64,000 nt of DNA from an archaeon (lineage in GTDB: Archaea; Iainarchaeota; Iainarchaeia; Iainarchaeales; CSSED10-239). The first letter of the stretch is position 1, and every line of letters starts with the position of its first letter. Positions 34,753 to 44,883 of the stretch are shown here, piece after piece. The notes beneath the pieces were generated by a model. That model ran no database searches. It worked only from the letters and a program-made list of their open reading frames with translations, and had not been told where the DNA came from. The stretch is from positions 1 to 64,000 of the forward strand of contig JALNXN010000002.1 of the NCBI GenBank assembly GCA_023230325.1. The letters are read 5' to 3'. A program made the position numbers and the translations under genes.

Positions 34753-35121
34753 TCATCTTCCTGGTCTTTTCCTTGCACTCTGCATAGCTTTATTTCTTGA
34801 CATTTGCTCTAACCCACCAGGAGTCCCATGAGTCTCCATCTTCTTACCCATCATCTCTTCAGCAGAACCACCAGCACTAATGAAGAAGAAGTCAACTAAT
34901 ATCCCAGCAACACCAATAGCTAAGAGTGTGTAGATAATATATGCAGTTCTAAACAATGGCCAAAATAAAAACACCATAGCAACAATTGAAATTGTTATTA
35001 AAAATAAAGCAAATTTGTTGTGGGTAACTTTTTGTCTAACAAATGCAATTATGGCTAATACAAAAAAAATCTTTAAAATTAAATTGAAGTCATCTCCAAA
35101 TCCTAAAATTGTTAAATCCAT
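34753..35121 (-). CDS. Small membrane protein with basic C-terminal tail
   Basis: 122 residues: three membrane helices (about 13-28, 37-56 and 60-80), then a hydrophilic tail of about 40 residues rich in Met, Gly and Arg, ending SARKRPGR. The tail could contact nucleic acid or phospholipid head groups. Not recognised. ATG follows TGGTAA, and a TATA box lies at 35158-35168. First gene of the unit with 34396. Confidence 0.7.
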   Translation of the reverse strand: MDLTILGFGDDFNLILKIFFVLAIIAFVRQKVTHNKFALFLITISIVAMVFLFWPLFRTAYIIYTLLAIGVAGILVDFFFISAGGSAEEMMGKKMETHGTPGGLEQMSRNKAMQSARKRPGR

Positions 35122-35157
35122 AAATTACCAGTATTTAGATAATATATTACAACAAAA

Positions 35158-35168
35158 GATATATAAAC
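35158..35168 (-). promoter_or_regulatory. TATA-box promoter of the small membrane-protein pair
   Basis: The minus strand reads GTTTATATATC about 40 bases before the ATG at 35121, predicting a leader of about 12-15 bases. It separates this unit from the giant surface gene at 35311. The remaining sequence to 35310 holds no gene. Confidence 0.55.
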
Positions 35169-35310
35169 TTAAAGATTTTTTTTGAACATCTCTAATGCTT
35201 GAGATTTTCTTTAAAGATTAAAAAAGAGCTTTCTTTACTTTTTTCTAAAATACCTTTCTACTTTAAACAATAGATCTTAAACCCAAACAACCCTTACCTT
35301 TCTTAAACAA

Positions 35311-38300
35311 CTATTGGGTGGTTGTGTTGCCAGGACCAGAACCGCTAGAGCAAGTAGAAGGGTAACTTAAAAAATCCTCTTTAATAGAATCAATCTGTTC
35401 TTTTGTAAATTTTGTATTATCCTCATTCCATTTGATGTAAGTGCTCTCTTTACTTGAATAGATACAGGCTTTATTGTCCTCAATCAAATCAAACAACTTG
35501 TTAATAGAAAAGACAATATTACTAATATTAGACTTTAATGCCATATCTTTAATTCCTTTAAGATCCTCTAACCCATAAAGGAAAGTGTTTTCATCATTAG
35601 TAGAATTCTCAATATTTCTTACAAACAATTTATAATTGTCTATAGTCTGAGATGCAGGGAAATATAGAGTTGTGCTAACTAATGCTGAGCTGATGTCATA
35701 ACCTCCAATTTTAGATTTTAGATCTAAAGAATGATTATTATAACCCCCACTAGAAAGGCTTTGTTTATAGTCTTCTAAGTTTGAAACAGAATCAAAACTA
35801 GAATCATTAATTTCTGAATTAAAGTCCCAAGTTAAAAAGTTGTTAGGTACAACCTCAACTAAGTTATTTGGAGTTTTTAAAATATAATTTAGATTATTTT
35901 CTTTAAAGCAACCTGCTCTTGCAAAGATTGGAACTGGGTAGCTTGGGCTATAGTCTAGTTTTAGACTTACAATATCTTGACTTGAAGTTTCTTCTTTTGA
36001 AATATTTAACAAGGTACCATTAGAGTTTAAAACTCCTTTAACAGTTGAAGTCTCAAACCCTGAATCATAATTTCTTAAATTTAAGTTTATTGGATTTTCT
36101 TGGTAACCTTCTTTTTCTAGCTCTAATAATTTCAAAGTATCATTACTGTTTAAATAGTATAATAATATTTCCTCAGAGGAAAGATTATCTATATAATCAT
36201 TCTTTGTCCCATACCCAAACCTTGTCTGATCAGCACTTAAAGACATTCCAAGTGGACCATCAATTGGTAGATAATAAAACATGTTTATTTGGTTTACAGG
36301 AATTTCTTGAACAAAAGAAATATTAAGATCTAATTTATTTTCTAAAAAACCATCTACTTCAACTTTATAGAGACCAGGTAAAGAAGAATCTTTTGTAATT
36401 TTAAAATCACTATTTCCAACTGAAACCTTGTTAAAGAAAGTTTCTTTAAAGTCACTAAAGTCAACATTTCCAAAGTCACCAGCATAATCTATAAAATCAT
36501 TTAGAAGATCTTTTGAAACCTTATCTCCAACTAAATAAATATAAAAGTCTTCAGAGTTATTATCTTTAAGCCTTACCAAACTTGTTATTAATAGTTGAGC
36601 AGAATCACAATAAAATTTTCCAGTTGTATCATACTCTTCTGAACTAGAAACACAGGTTACTTCTGATGACTCTAGATTATAACCTTTCCAATTTATTTTA
36701 TTTGAAGTGTTAACAGCCCAATCATACCTTACCTTTGGAAGTGCAGATTCTCCACTCCTACATTGAGAATATTCATCCTTTACTTGACAATCTCCAAAGA
36801 TAAACAAACTCCCATCCTCTTGAATGTTTGCGCCAACACCTAAACATAATTTTCCTCTTATGCCCTCTGGCCACTCTACTTCAACGTTAGGAAGATATCT
36901 TGATTTTACAATTATGTTTTTTTTATAAAAACTTGATTTGTTACCAGCAAAATCAAACTTAAAGAAAATATCTAAATTAGAGTCTACATCTTTTTTTAGT
37001 TCTTCTAAGCTTTCAAAGTTACTATTTAATGTAAATTTTAAATTTTTATATTCCCCAACTGATATGAAAGGCAAAGCACCATAACTTACCTCTATGTCTA
37101 AAAGATTAGAAGGTAGATTTTCATAAGTCAATTTAGTGAAATTAAGATCATAGGTTTGTGTTTTGTTTGTAGTTTTATATATTACCTCTAGATTACAGTC
37201 GCTATCAGAAGTACAATTAATAAAATAATCATCATGTGGATCGATCTCAAAAAGTTTATCTTTATCTAGAACTCTTACAAGAACTTCTTTAGTAACAGTT
37301 ATGTCTTTGTTTCCAAGTCCTAAATTAAATTCTAATCTTAGTTTGTCAAAGGTTTCTGGATCTTGACTTATTGCTTTTGCTTTGATTGGAATCTTCAAGG
37401 TTTTTGGAATTGATGTGATTTCTAGGTTACTATAATCATTTTGTAATTGAGTATTTAGGGTTTGTAGGTTAATTATGTTTTCTAGGTGTGGGGTAACTGC
37501 ACTTGCAACTATGTTATTTAAGGTTATGTTGTTGCCAGATCCTCCTTTACTTATGTCTGGCAAGAAAATATTGTAATCTAAATTTATGGTGTCTACCTTT
37601 TCTTTAATTAACTCAACAGTTGTTAATTTATCTTCTGTTTCTGTAATCAACCCATAAGTTGATTCTGAGACAAGATTAAGATTAAGATCTCCAAACTTTA
37701 CAAAATTAAAGGTTAAGTTTGGTAAGTCTATGTACTGTGTTTTAGAAGAATTAACTTTAATTAAATTTTCAAATTTTCCAGAAACAGTAAATGGTGTTTG
37801 TATTACTAAGTTTACTTGAGAACCATCTACAACAACTGGGGCTTTTATAATTTTAGCTTCTGCGTCTAAGAGTAATGGTAAACTATTTTGTGAACTTATT
37901 TTTTCTTTTGTTTGCAGAATCTTAAAATATTTAGAGTTGTTTGCTCCTGTAAGGTTTAAGGTAACCTCTTGTAACTTAACATCTTCTAAAGAACTATTCT
38001 TATTTGAGATATCATATGTGTTTTCTGAGATGTTATATTGTATGTTGTCATTTACATTTATATAATTAATATTATAAGTTAAAGAAGAAGTCCCAACATA
38101 CACTCCAGACATAACCTTCTTATTTACAGAGATGGTGTTATTTGGGAGACCTAAAGAGGAATCAAATAAAAAATTAAATTTGATGTTTGCACCTAACAAC
38201 TCTAGATCAACAAACAAATCAAAATCATCTATTATTCCTGAGCTATTGGTTATACCAACTGTATGTTCTGTAGAGTCAGGCAACACATATTTTACCTCAA

Positions 38301-41300
38301 CTCCACCAATACCTATGTTATTAACGTTATCAATAACTTTAAAGGTAAGGTTATTGTCACCAACAAAGATATCCCCATTTGGGTTACTACTAAGAACAGA
38401 AACTGAATATTGTAGAGTATCATTATATGTGTAGATTGGGATCTTTAAAGGAGTTGTGAAAGGATCAAATATCTTAGTAACTATCTTTGGTTCGTTTATA
38501 GTCTGACAAAAGCCATCTACTGAGATATTCTTTTTAACAGAGAAATAATAACCAAAGTAAGCGTTTAGATCAGAGATCAATAAGTTCGGGGAATTGACAG
38601 GAACATAGCTAGGGTTTCTATGATATTTATCTATAAACAAATAATTATCATAAATTAAATTGTTGTTTGTGTATATTGAACTAGAGTTATAGTCTCCAGT
38701 TCTGTTCTGATCATTTAGGTAGATGTAATCTGTATTATATTTATAGTTTGCACCAACATCTAAATAATAAGCACCACCTGTTTTTTCAAGAGGCACATCA
38801 CTTGAGTCAAGTAACTCCCAATCAAGAATATAGTCTTCAGTATCAAAAGGTATCTCAAACTTACTTGTCTTTGAGTAGAAATACCCTTGAGGAACAATTG
38901 TCCAATTTTCAGGATTACTAAAGCTTGGCTTAAAAACATAATTGCTATCATTTCTAGAAAGGGCTCTGTAATTAATAACATAATTCTCAAATGGAGAAAT
39001 CATGTTCTGATTAAAATTAATACCAACACTAAACTCCACAATGTTTATGTTACTATCAGAGAAGTTAATCTCTAACCACTTAGACTCATCTTCTGTCCAA
39101 GAATAAGTGTGGTCAAACTCATAATTGTTATTATAGAATAGACTGTTCCAATCTGTTAATTCCCCTGCAAAAGAATATCCAAAGGCTTTGTCTATTTCTT
39201 CTGATTGTATGTTAAGATTATTTATATAAATATAATCATTATCAATTAAATGTTGTTTACCTGCTCTAATGTGTGCAAAGGACAACTCTTTATTTTCTAG
39301 ACAAGAAATATATTTAAACTTTAGTTGGTAATTTTGGTTTAAGGTATTATTAACAAAATCAATGTTTGAGATTTCTGACTCTCCACTTTCATCAAACAAC
39401 CCCACAACAACAAGATCAAGGTCTTGACAACTTGAAAGTGATTCAAGTTCAATTTCTTTAAAGATCTCGTGATTAGGTCTTAAGGTAATCAGTTCTGTTT
39501 GGTAAGTTGTAAAGCCTTGTTTTGAAACCACAGCATAGACTTTTGAAACATCATCTTCAAAGATATATTGTTTATTATAATCTTGACCAGTTACAGGGTT
39601 TACAATATAGTTTAAGACAGGTTCGTTTACATAATTGTAGAAATTAATATCATAGTCAATTTCATTTACTTTTAAATTTAAGATCTTTGGTATAAATTCT
39701 AAATCTATCTCTAGCTCTAAGACATCATTTGCATCCAATTCTTTTATGTTTGATTGACCTTGTAGATTTTCATAATTATGGATTGAGAAAGCATAATATT
39801 CTCTGTTTGCTCTTTGAGAATAGAAGTTAACATCTCCTTGTGAGTTTGTAATTTCTGGGATCTCATTGATTAATATAAATTCTTCTTCATTTAAAGATTC
39901 TCTAAACAAATATACTTTTGCACCATTTACATTGTTTCCAAAGGTGTCATTAACATTTACAGAGACTATTCCGCTATTTAGTTCTGAAGCATATTCTAAA
40001 TAGATAGTTATATTTTGGTCTAAGGAGTTAACATCATATGGCTCTGGAGAAATATACCCATAATCTTCTGTGCCTGAGACTCTAACTTGATAATCATAAA
40101 GATCAATTAAATCGAAATTTGCAGAACTTTCTTCAACAACTATTTGTCCAGTTGATGAATAATTTGAGTCTGTTCCTTTTAGTTTACTGTACAATAAAAT
40201 ATTTCCAATCACTTCTTCATTTGTGTCAACATCTAACAATTCAACATTTAAATAACCAATGTTTCCAATAGTACAGCCATCGCTTATTTGTGTAAGGTAA
40301 GGTTGTAAGAATGAATTTGAACAATCTATCTCTCCATCAACACAAAACATTGAATAATTTGGATCATCACAATCAAAATCCTCTAGCTCTTGAGCAGTAA
40401 ATAAATATAAGTTAACGTCCTTATTTTGTCCAACATTTACTGTGTAAGGTCCTTGCTTTGGAATAAATAAAAAACCTTCTTTATTTAGGTTTGTTAAATA
40501 ACTTCCAGGTAAGATATCAAAGACATGTCTTCCATAGGTGTCAGTTGTGCCTGTGTGTGCTATAAAGTCTGGGTGAGTGGAAGTGTAAAGATTAGCTGTT
40601 GCATCAGTAATTGCAGACTGGTCTATTCTTTTTGCATTAACAGTTAATGTTCCTTTGTCAGTATTATTTCTTGTAAGTATTACTTTATTATTTTCTGGAA
40701 CAACTTTGTTGGAGATATCATTATAACTATCTGAACTTACACTTACTCTTAATTCCCCACAATTTGCAGGTTGCTTAACTACAACAATTCCACTAGTCAC
40801 ATTCTTGTAACTTGGTTCAGGGATTATTCCTAAATTTGAACAACTAAAAGTTACACTTAAAGAACTAATGATCAATAGGTCTTGATTGTCAAAGAATTTA
40901 ATTTCTCTATCTTGTTCTTGGTTGTTGCTGTTTATTAAAGCATATTCTGTGTTTATGTCTAAGGACACAGAGTGACTTAGATTTTTTTTATTTAATTTAA
41001 AACCTATATTTTTTGAAATATAATTTTCTTTAGAAACAATTAAGACTGCTAAGCCCTTACCTTTTACCTCTAAAAATTGTGTTTCTCCAAACACATCTGT
41101 TGTTTGTGAAGTTATTACTTCATCATTTAATTTTAATTCAACCAAAGCATCGTTTAGTTGGTTGTTGAAACTATCTGTTACTTCTACAGAGATGTTGTGT
41201 ACCTTAGAGATGTTAAAAGATATTGTTCCTGACACAAGTAAGTAAATGATTGCTGCAATTATTATTAAGAATAAAATAAAGCTTGGAAATAGTTTATCTA

Positions 41301-41523
41301 TTTTGTCTGTAAGTTTGTTAAGAGGTACCACTCTACTTATAAAGTCAACAAGATCATAATATTTATCTTCTAGATAAAAATAAACCCTTTTTGGAAGAGT
41401 TGCTCTTTTTGAGAAAGTTACTTTTGGCTTTTTAATTTTAGAAGAGTCTTTTAAATTTCTCTCTAAATCTTTTTTAGCTTCTTCTAATTTTTTTAGCTTA
41501 TCATCATTTGTTATTTCTGTCAT
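35311..41523 (-). CDS. Giant single-pass surface protein (2070 aa) with carboxypeptidase-regulatory-like repeats and shared C-terminal module
   Basis: Residues 1-80 are a cytoplasmic Lys-rich segment ending in DKLFP, followed by one membrane helix (81-99). The outside part starts with carboxypeptidase-regulatory/Ig-like beta-sandwiches (for example ISVEVTDSFNNQLNDALVEL; ITDATANLYTS; GIVSVNVNDTFGNNVNGAKV). The C-terminal 480 residues form a module shared with the 2465- and 1009-residue proteins: LPKVRYDW (near 1598), FYCDSAQL (near 1638), YYLPIDG..GYG (near 1752) and DNKACIY before the end. The anchor and early domains are paralogous to the 2465-residue protein. Its ATG follows the upstream stop by three bases, so the two are coupled. 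Probably a stalk or adhesin; the ligand is unknown. Confidence 0.85.
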   Translation of the reverse strand: MTEITNDDKLKKLEEAKKDLERNLKDSSKIKKPKVTFSKRATLPKRVYFYLEDKYYDLVDFISRVVPLNKLTDKIDKLFPSFILFLIIIAAIIYLLVSGTISFNISKVHNISVEVTDSFNNQLNDALVELKLNDEVITSQTTDVFGETQFLEVKGKGLAVLIVSKENYISKNIGFKLNKKNLSHSVSLDINTEYALINSNNQEQDREIKFFDNQDLLIISSLSVTFSCSNLGIIPEPSYKNVTSGIVVVKQPANCGELRVSVSSDSYNDISNKVVPENNKVILTRNNTDKGTLTVNAKRIDQSAITDATANLYTSTHPDFIAHTGTTDTYGRHVFDILPGSYLTNLNKEGFLFIPKQGPYTVNVGQNKDVNLYLFTAQELEDFDCDDPNYSMFCVDGEIDCSNSFLQPYLTQISDGCTIGNIGYLNVELLDVDTNEEVIGNILLYSKLKGTDSNYSSTGQIVVEESSANFDLIDLYDYQVRVSGTEDYGYISPEPYDVNSLDQNITIYLEYASELNSGIVSVNVNDTFGNNVNGAKVYLFRESLNEEEFILINEIPEITNSQGDVNFYSQRANREYYAFSIHNYENLQGQSNIKELDANDVLELEIDLEFIPKILNLKVNEIDYDINFYNYVNEPVLNYIVNPVTGQDYNKQYIFEDDVSKVYAVVSKQGFTTYQTELITLRPNHEIFKEIELESLSSCQDLDLVVVGLFDESGESEISNIDFVNNTLNQNYQLKFKYISCLENKELSFAHIRAGKQHLIDNDYIYINNLNIQSEEIDKAFGYSFAGELTDWNSLFYNNNYEFDHTYSWTEDESKWLEINFSDSNINIVEFSVGINFNQNMISPFENYVINYRALSRNDSNYVFKPSFSNPENWTIVPQGYFYSKTSKFEIPFDTEDYILDWELLDSSDVPLEKTGGAYYLDVGANYKYNTDYIYLNDQNRTGDYNSSSIYTNNNLIYDNYLFIDKYHRNPSYVPVNSPNLLISDLNAYFGYYFSVKKNISVDGFCQTINEPKIVTKIFDPFTTPLKIPIYTYNDTLQYSVSVLSSNPNGDIFVGDNNLTFKVIDNVNNIGIGGVEVKYVLPDSTEHTVGITNSSGIIDDFDLFVDLELLGANIKFNFLFDSSLGLPNNTISVNKKVMSGVYVGTSSLTYNINYINVNDNIQYNISENTYDISNKNSSLEDVKLQEVTLNLTGANNSKYFKILQTKEKISSQNSLPLLLDAEAKIIKAPVVVDGSQVNLVIQTPFTVSGKFENLIKVNSSKTQYIDLPNLTFNFVKFGDLNLNLVSESTYGLITETEDKLTTVELIKEKVDTINLDYNIFLPDISKGGSGNNITLNNIVASAVTPHLENIINLQTLNTQLQNDYSNLEITSIPKTLKIPIKAKAISQDPETFDKLRLEFNLGLGNKDITVTKEVLVRVLDKDKLFEIDPHDDYFINCTSDSDCNLEVIYKTTNKTQTYDLNFTKLTYENLPSNLLDIEVSYGALPFISVGEYKNLKFTLNSNFESLEELKKDVDSNLDIFFKFDFAGNKSSFYKKNIIVKSRYLPNVEVEWPEGIRGKLCLGVGANIQEDGSLFIFGDCQVKDEYSQCRSGESALPKVRYDWAVNTSNKINWKGYNLESSEVTCVSSSEEYDTTGKFYCDSAQLLITSLVRLKDNNSEDFYIYLVGDKVSKDLLNDFIDYAGDFGNVDFSDFKETFFNKVSVGNSDFKITKDSSLPGLYKVEVDGFLENKLDLNISFVQEIPVNQINMFYYLPIDGPLGMSLSADQTRFGYGTKNDYIDNLSSEEILLYYLNSNDTLKLLELEKEGYQENPINLNLRNYDSGFETSTVKGVLNSNGTLLNISKEETSSQDIVSLKLDYSPSYPVPIFARAGCFKENNLNYILKTPNNLVEVVPNNFLTWDFNSEINDSSFDSVSNLEDYKQSLSSGGYNNHSLDLKSKIGGYDISSALVSTTLYFPASQTIDNYKLFVRNIENSTNDENTFLYGLEDLKGIKDMALKSNISNIVFSINKLFDLIEDNKACIYSSKESTYIKWNEDNTKFTKEQIDSIKEDFLSYPSTCSSGSGPGNTTTQ

Positions 41524-41526
41524 AAA

Positions 41527-43917
41527 TTACCAAGTATTTGAAATTTTAAAGATTGGTGTAAAAGGGATTTTAAAAAATTTTTGACTTTGAAAAGGCACAA
41601 TTAAAGTTCCTCTTAAGACATAAGGCTGTCCTGCACAATAAAGATAATCGTTTTCTCTAAAGGTATATTCAGGATCATAATTCCATCTTAGATTGTCTTT
41701 AGTTACTTTATACTCATATAATCCTAGATCATCATCATAAACTGGAATGATGTCTTCGGTGTTTGTGTATATTGGAAGTTTCTGATTTTTAACATTTATT
41801 TTAAATATCCCATTAAAATTTGAATACTCAGAACTCCAAGTAGAAGGGTCCCAATTTAAAGAATCATAAGCATAATATATGTTTAGATCATTTGCTTTAA
41901 TTGTTCCTTGTTTATCAGAATATAAAGAGTATTCTTGAGAAATTCTAAAAGAGGAATTATCTAAAGAGATAATGTCACAATAAGGACAATATTTATAATC
42001 TATATCCTTAGAGCCAATAGCTATTTGATTTCTAAAAATATTATCCATGTCTAAATTGTTTGTTACAGAAAGATTAAGTTTATCTGTAAAATAATTAACA
42101 TTTGAAGTAGTGTCAACATAACAACCATTAATATTTATTTGCCTACATTCTGAGTTGTAGCCTGAGGTCCTTGTTTTATCAACATTTACTGTATGTAAGG
42201 TCTTAGGCAAATAACTTCTTGTTTGTAAATAATTAATATTTATATTTGAATAATTGTAACTATCACAATTAAAATTTCTCAGATCATCTTCACTAACCAT
42301 TTTAATTTCTAAATCCTTTGATTTATTATCTAAATAATCAATATCTAAATCATATAATCTGCCAGGACTTCCATCAACTGCATTTTGTATACAGCTTTCT
42401 TTTTTTTCAGTAATTAAACCTTTTTTCCCAGTAGCCACATCTAAATTAAATTTAGATTCAAAAGTGTTTGTAATATTATCAAAAATTATTTCAGCAACAG
42501 TTCCGGCATTCCCACCATTCCCTGCATAACTTCTTTTTTTATCACAATGATTAATCTTTTTTCCACCGTTTCCACCATTTCCAGCAGTAATGTTTAAATC
42601 TAAAATTCCTTCATTATAAACAGAAGTATTATTTCTCCAAAAGATGTGACTTGAATTCCCACCGTTCCCACCATGTGCAAAATTAGCAGTATTTCCTCCT
42701 CCATGATCAAAACCAGAATCTCCTCCATTCCCACCATTTCCTGAGATTATAGAAATATTTAAATTTGAATCAATAGAATAGTTATTTATTTCAAAAACAT
42801 TAAAATCGATATTTCCTGAATTTCCTCCATTTCCACCAAAACCTACAGAACCAGTATCGCCAATTGATTCAGAACCTTGCCCTGCTAAACCCCCATTTCC
42901 TGATTTTAAATTTAAATTTAAGTTTAAATAATTTTCAATTAAATTAGTATTAGTTATAGGAAGTAAAAATACAGATCCTCCATAACCCCCAAACCCACCT
43001 AGTTTCCCTTTATATTCTTTACCCCAAGAATACCCTTTATTTCCATTTGCAGCAATTACATCAATATTTAAATTTCCATAATTTGTAATTGATGAAAAAT
43101 ATAAACTAGAAGACCCACCCTTAATAATATCTCCAAAATTTCCTTCTTCAGATTGATCTCCAGGATTACAAACATTAGGATCATCATCAACAACATTTGC
43201 AATAACTTTTATTTCTGATGGATTGTCAATATTGTTTTCTTCAACAACCACATCACTTAAAAATAATGAGACCCCATACTTTCTTTCTTTAGATAATGAC
43301 GAACAAGCATTAGTTCCTCTTGGTTCTTCATCCATTGTTATATTAGAGCCTTTATTTAGAATTATCTTAGAATCTTCAATTCCAAATTTAAATTTTGTGT
43401 GCATGTCTAAAGAATTGTTTTTTGCAAGATCATCATTAGCAACATAAATTCTCACATCATGTCCATTAGTTCTTAAGGTACCTCCAAATGAAAAGTTACC
43501 ATCATAATCTTGTCCAATAATATTTAAAACAATGTTTGAAGTTAAAATCAAAGTTATGTTTTTTCCTTCACAAGCAGAATTTTTTGAAATTTCTAAAATG
43601 TTTGAAAAAGATAAAAGATTTGGAGTTAAAACATCATCAGCACAAGTCTCATAGCAAAGGACATTACCATCACTACAAGCAGATTCACATGTGCCAAAGT
43701 TTGAAATATTATTTTGGCTTGATTGGGGAAAAGAGATCAATGCAAAGTAACAATTTTGATTAGAGCTATCACACCCAAGATTGTATAATTGAGCATTTTG
43801 AGGAGTTATCTGTGAACTTTCCAATTCACAAAGATCAGCAGATATAAAACTACTTAAAAATATAAATGATATTATAATTAAAAATATTTTAATTTTGATT
43901 GTATTCTTGTAAACCAT
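41527..43917 (-). CDS. Secreted glycine-rich, cysteine-containing repeat protein (796 aa)
   Basis: A signal peptide (about 8-27, ending SFISA-D) is followed by a cysteine-rich region (CESACSDGNVLCYETC). From about 280 to 500 there are repeated Gly/Asn turns such as GGNGGNSGN, GNGGNGGDSG and GNGGNAGTV at intervals, alternating with short beta-strand segments, which suggests a parallel beta-helix or Gly-rich solenoid. The C-terminal 250 residues are Tyr/Asn-rich with CPYC. No membrane anchor beyond the signal, so it may be released or bound to the neighbouring giant protein. The gene ends 3 bases before the 2070-residue protein gene, and the two are probably co-expressed. Confidence 0.8.
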   Translation of the reverse strand: MVYKNTIKIKIFLIIISFIFLSSFISADLCELESSQITPQNAQLYNLGCDSSNQNCYFALISFPQSSQNNISNFGTCESACSDGNVLCYETCADDVLTPNLLSFSNILEISKNSACEGKNITLILTSNIVLNIIGQDYDGNFSFGGTLRTNGHDVRIYVANDDLAKNNSLDMHTKFKFGIEDSKIILNKGSNITMDEEPRGTNACSSLSKERKYGVSLFLSDVVVEENNIDNPSEIKVIANVVDDDPNVCNPGDQSEEGNFGDIIKGGSSSLYFSSITNYGNLNIDVIAANGNKGYSWGKEYKGKLGGFGGYGGSVFLLPITNTNLIENYLNLNLNLKSGNGGLAGQGSESIGDTGSVGFGGNGGNSGNIDFNVFEINNYSIDSNLNISIISGNGGNGGDSGFDHGGGNTANFAHGGNGGNSSHIFWRNNTSVYNEGILDLNITAGNGGNGGKKINHCDKKRSYAGNGGNAGTVAEIIFDNITNTFESKFNLDVATGKKGLITEKKESCIQNAVDGSPGRLYDLDIDYLDNKSKDLEIKMVSEDDLRNFNCDSYNYSNININYLQTRSYLPKTLHTVNVDKTRTSGYNSECRQININGCYVDTTSNVNYFTDKLNLSVTNNLDMDNIFRNQIAIGSKDIDYKYCPYCDIISLDNSSFRISQEYSLYSDKQGTIKANDLNIYYAYDSLNWDPSTWSSEYSNFNGIFKINVKNQKLPIYTNTEDIIPVYDDDLGLYEYKVTKDNLRWNYDPEYTFRENDYLYCAGQPYVLRGTLIVPFQSQKFFKIPFTPIFKISNTW

Positions 43918-44072
43918 ATTTTTTCAAATTTAATTTATTTTATTATTTTAATTCTATTTACTTTTACATTTTATGTATTCTAATTTAAATTTACACTATA
44001 TTTTCTGTAATTTATTTTTACATTTTTTTTCTTAACTTAGACAAACATTATATTTTTTAAAAATGTTTATTT

Positions 44073-44738
44073 TTATTTTTTTAGCTCAAACCAAAAGGCA
44101 AAATCTTTATTACCGTAATCAACACTATTAAATACCATATTAAAATTATAAGAATTGTTATAATTTCCTAAATAGGAATTGTTGTAAATATTTTGAGAAC
44201 TGTTCTTAATATAAAATATAAATAAATCATTATTATATGTTTTTTGAGACAAAGTATAGTTTTTATTTTCGGAAGAATCTTTAAATTTTGGATCATTAAA
44301 AGTATAATCTTTATCTAACTCTAAATTGTTACCAACATTATCTTTTAAAACTCCAAAAATAAAAGGTGTCATATATATATTTTTATCAAAAAGATCACCA
44401 GATATAGAAAAACCATCTCCTAAATCTTTAGGTTCTCCTTGTGGGTCTCCTGAAGGTTCTCCTTGTGGGTCTCCTGAAGGTTCTCCTTGTGGATCTTCAG
44501 GTAAAGTTGTGTTTTCTCCATAAGTTACTTCACATAAATCATAACAATTAACAAGATCAATTTGACAATCAATCACACAAGTTTGTGGGTCAGGATCATC
44601 ATTACAATTTATCAATTGAATAGAATACTCTACACCACATTCAGTCTTACATTCACTTAAGTCGTCTGCAGATATAAATGAGCTAAGCATAATAACTAAC
44701 ACAAATAATAAAAATATTTTTCCTAACTTCATAAGCAT
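44073..44738 (-). CDS. Small secreted cysteine-rich protein with DPQGEPSG repeats
   Basis: 221 residues. Signal peptide (about 7-24, ending SFISA-D, as in the 796-residue protein). The next 60 residues hold eight cysteines (CKTECG, CVIDCQIDLVNCYDLC) in spacing that suggests a helical disulfide-linked hairpin. Then come DPQGEPSG repeats (about two and a half copies) and a C-terminal beta-rich segment of about 120 residues. Function unknown. Two ATG codons (44738, 44732) are possible starts. It is one of the surface cluster, between the 2465- and 796-residue protein genes. Confidence 0.75.
   Translation of the reverse strand: MLMKLGKIFLLFVLVIMLSSFISADDLSECKTECGVEYSIQLINCNDDPDPQTCVIDCQIDLVNCYDLCEVTYGENTTLPEDPQGEPSGDPQGEPSGDPQGEPKDLGDGFSISGDLFDKNIYMTPFIFGVLKDNVGNNLELDKDYTFNDPKFKDSSENKNYTLSQKTYNNDLFIFYIKNSSQNIYNNSYLGNYNNSYNFNMVFNSVDYGNKDFAFWFELKK
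44431..44499. repeat. 24-bp tandem repeat encoding DPQGEPSG
   Basis: Two full copies and a partial third copy of a 24-base unit (plus strand starts GGTTCTCCTTGTGGGTCTCC) at 44431, 44455 and 44479. In frame within the small secreted protein gene; the unit gives a flexible Pro/Gly spacer. Confidence 0.85.
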
Positions 44739-44883
44739 CTACACAATAGTATTTAGATAAATATATTTATTAATATATCTTTTAGCCTAATAACCTAAAA
44801 ATCATCAATTTTAATTTAAAAAATAAAAATAAAATAAATTATAAAATAAAAATTAAAGATAAAAATAAAAAAAATAATTGCCC

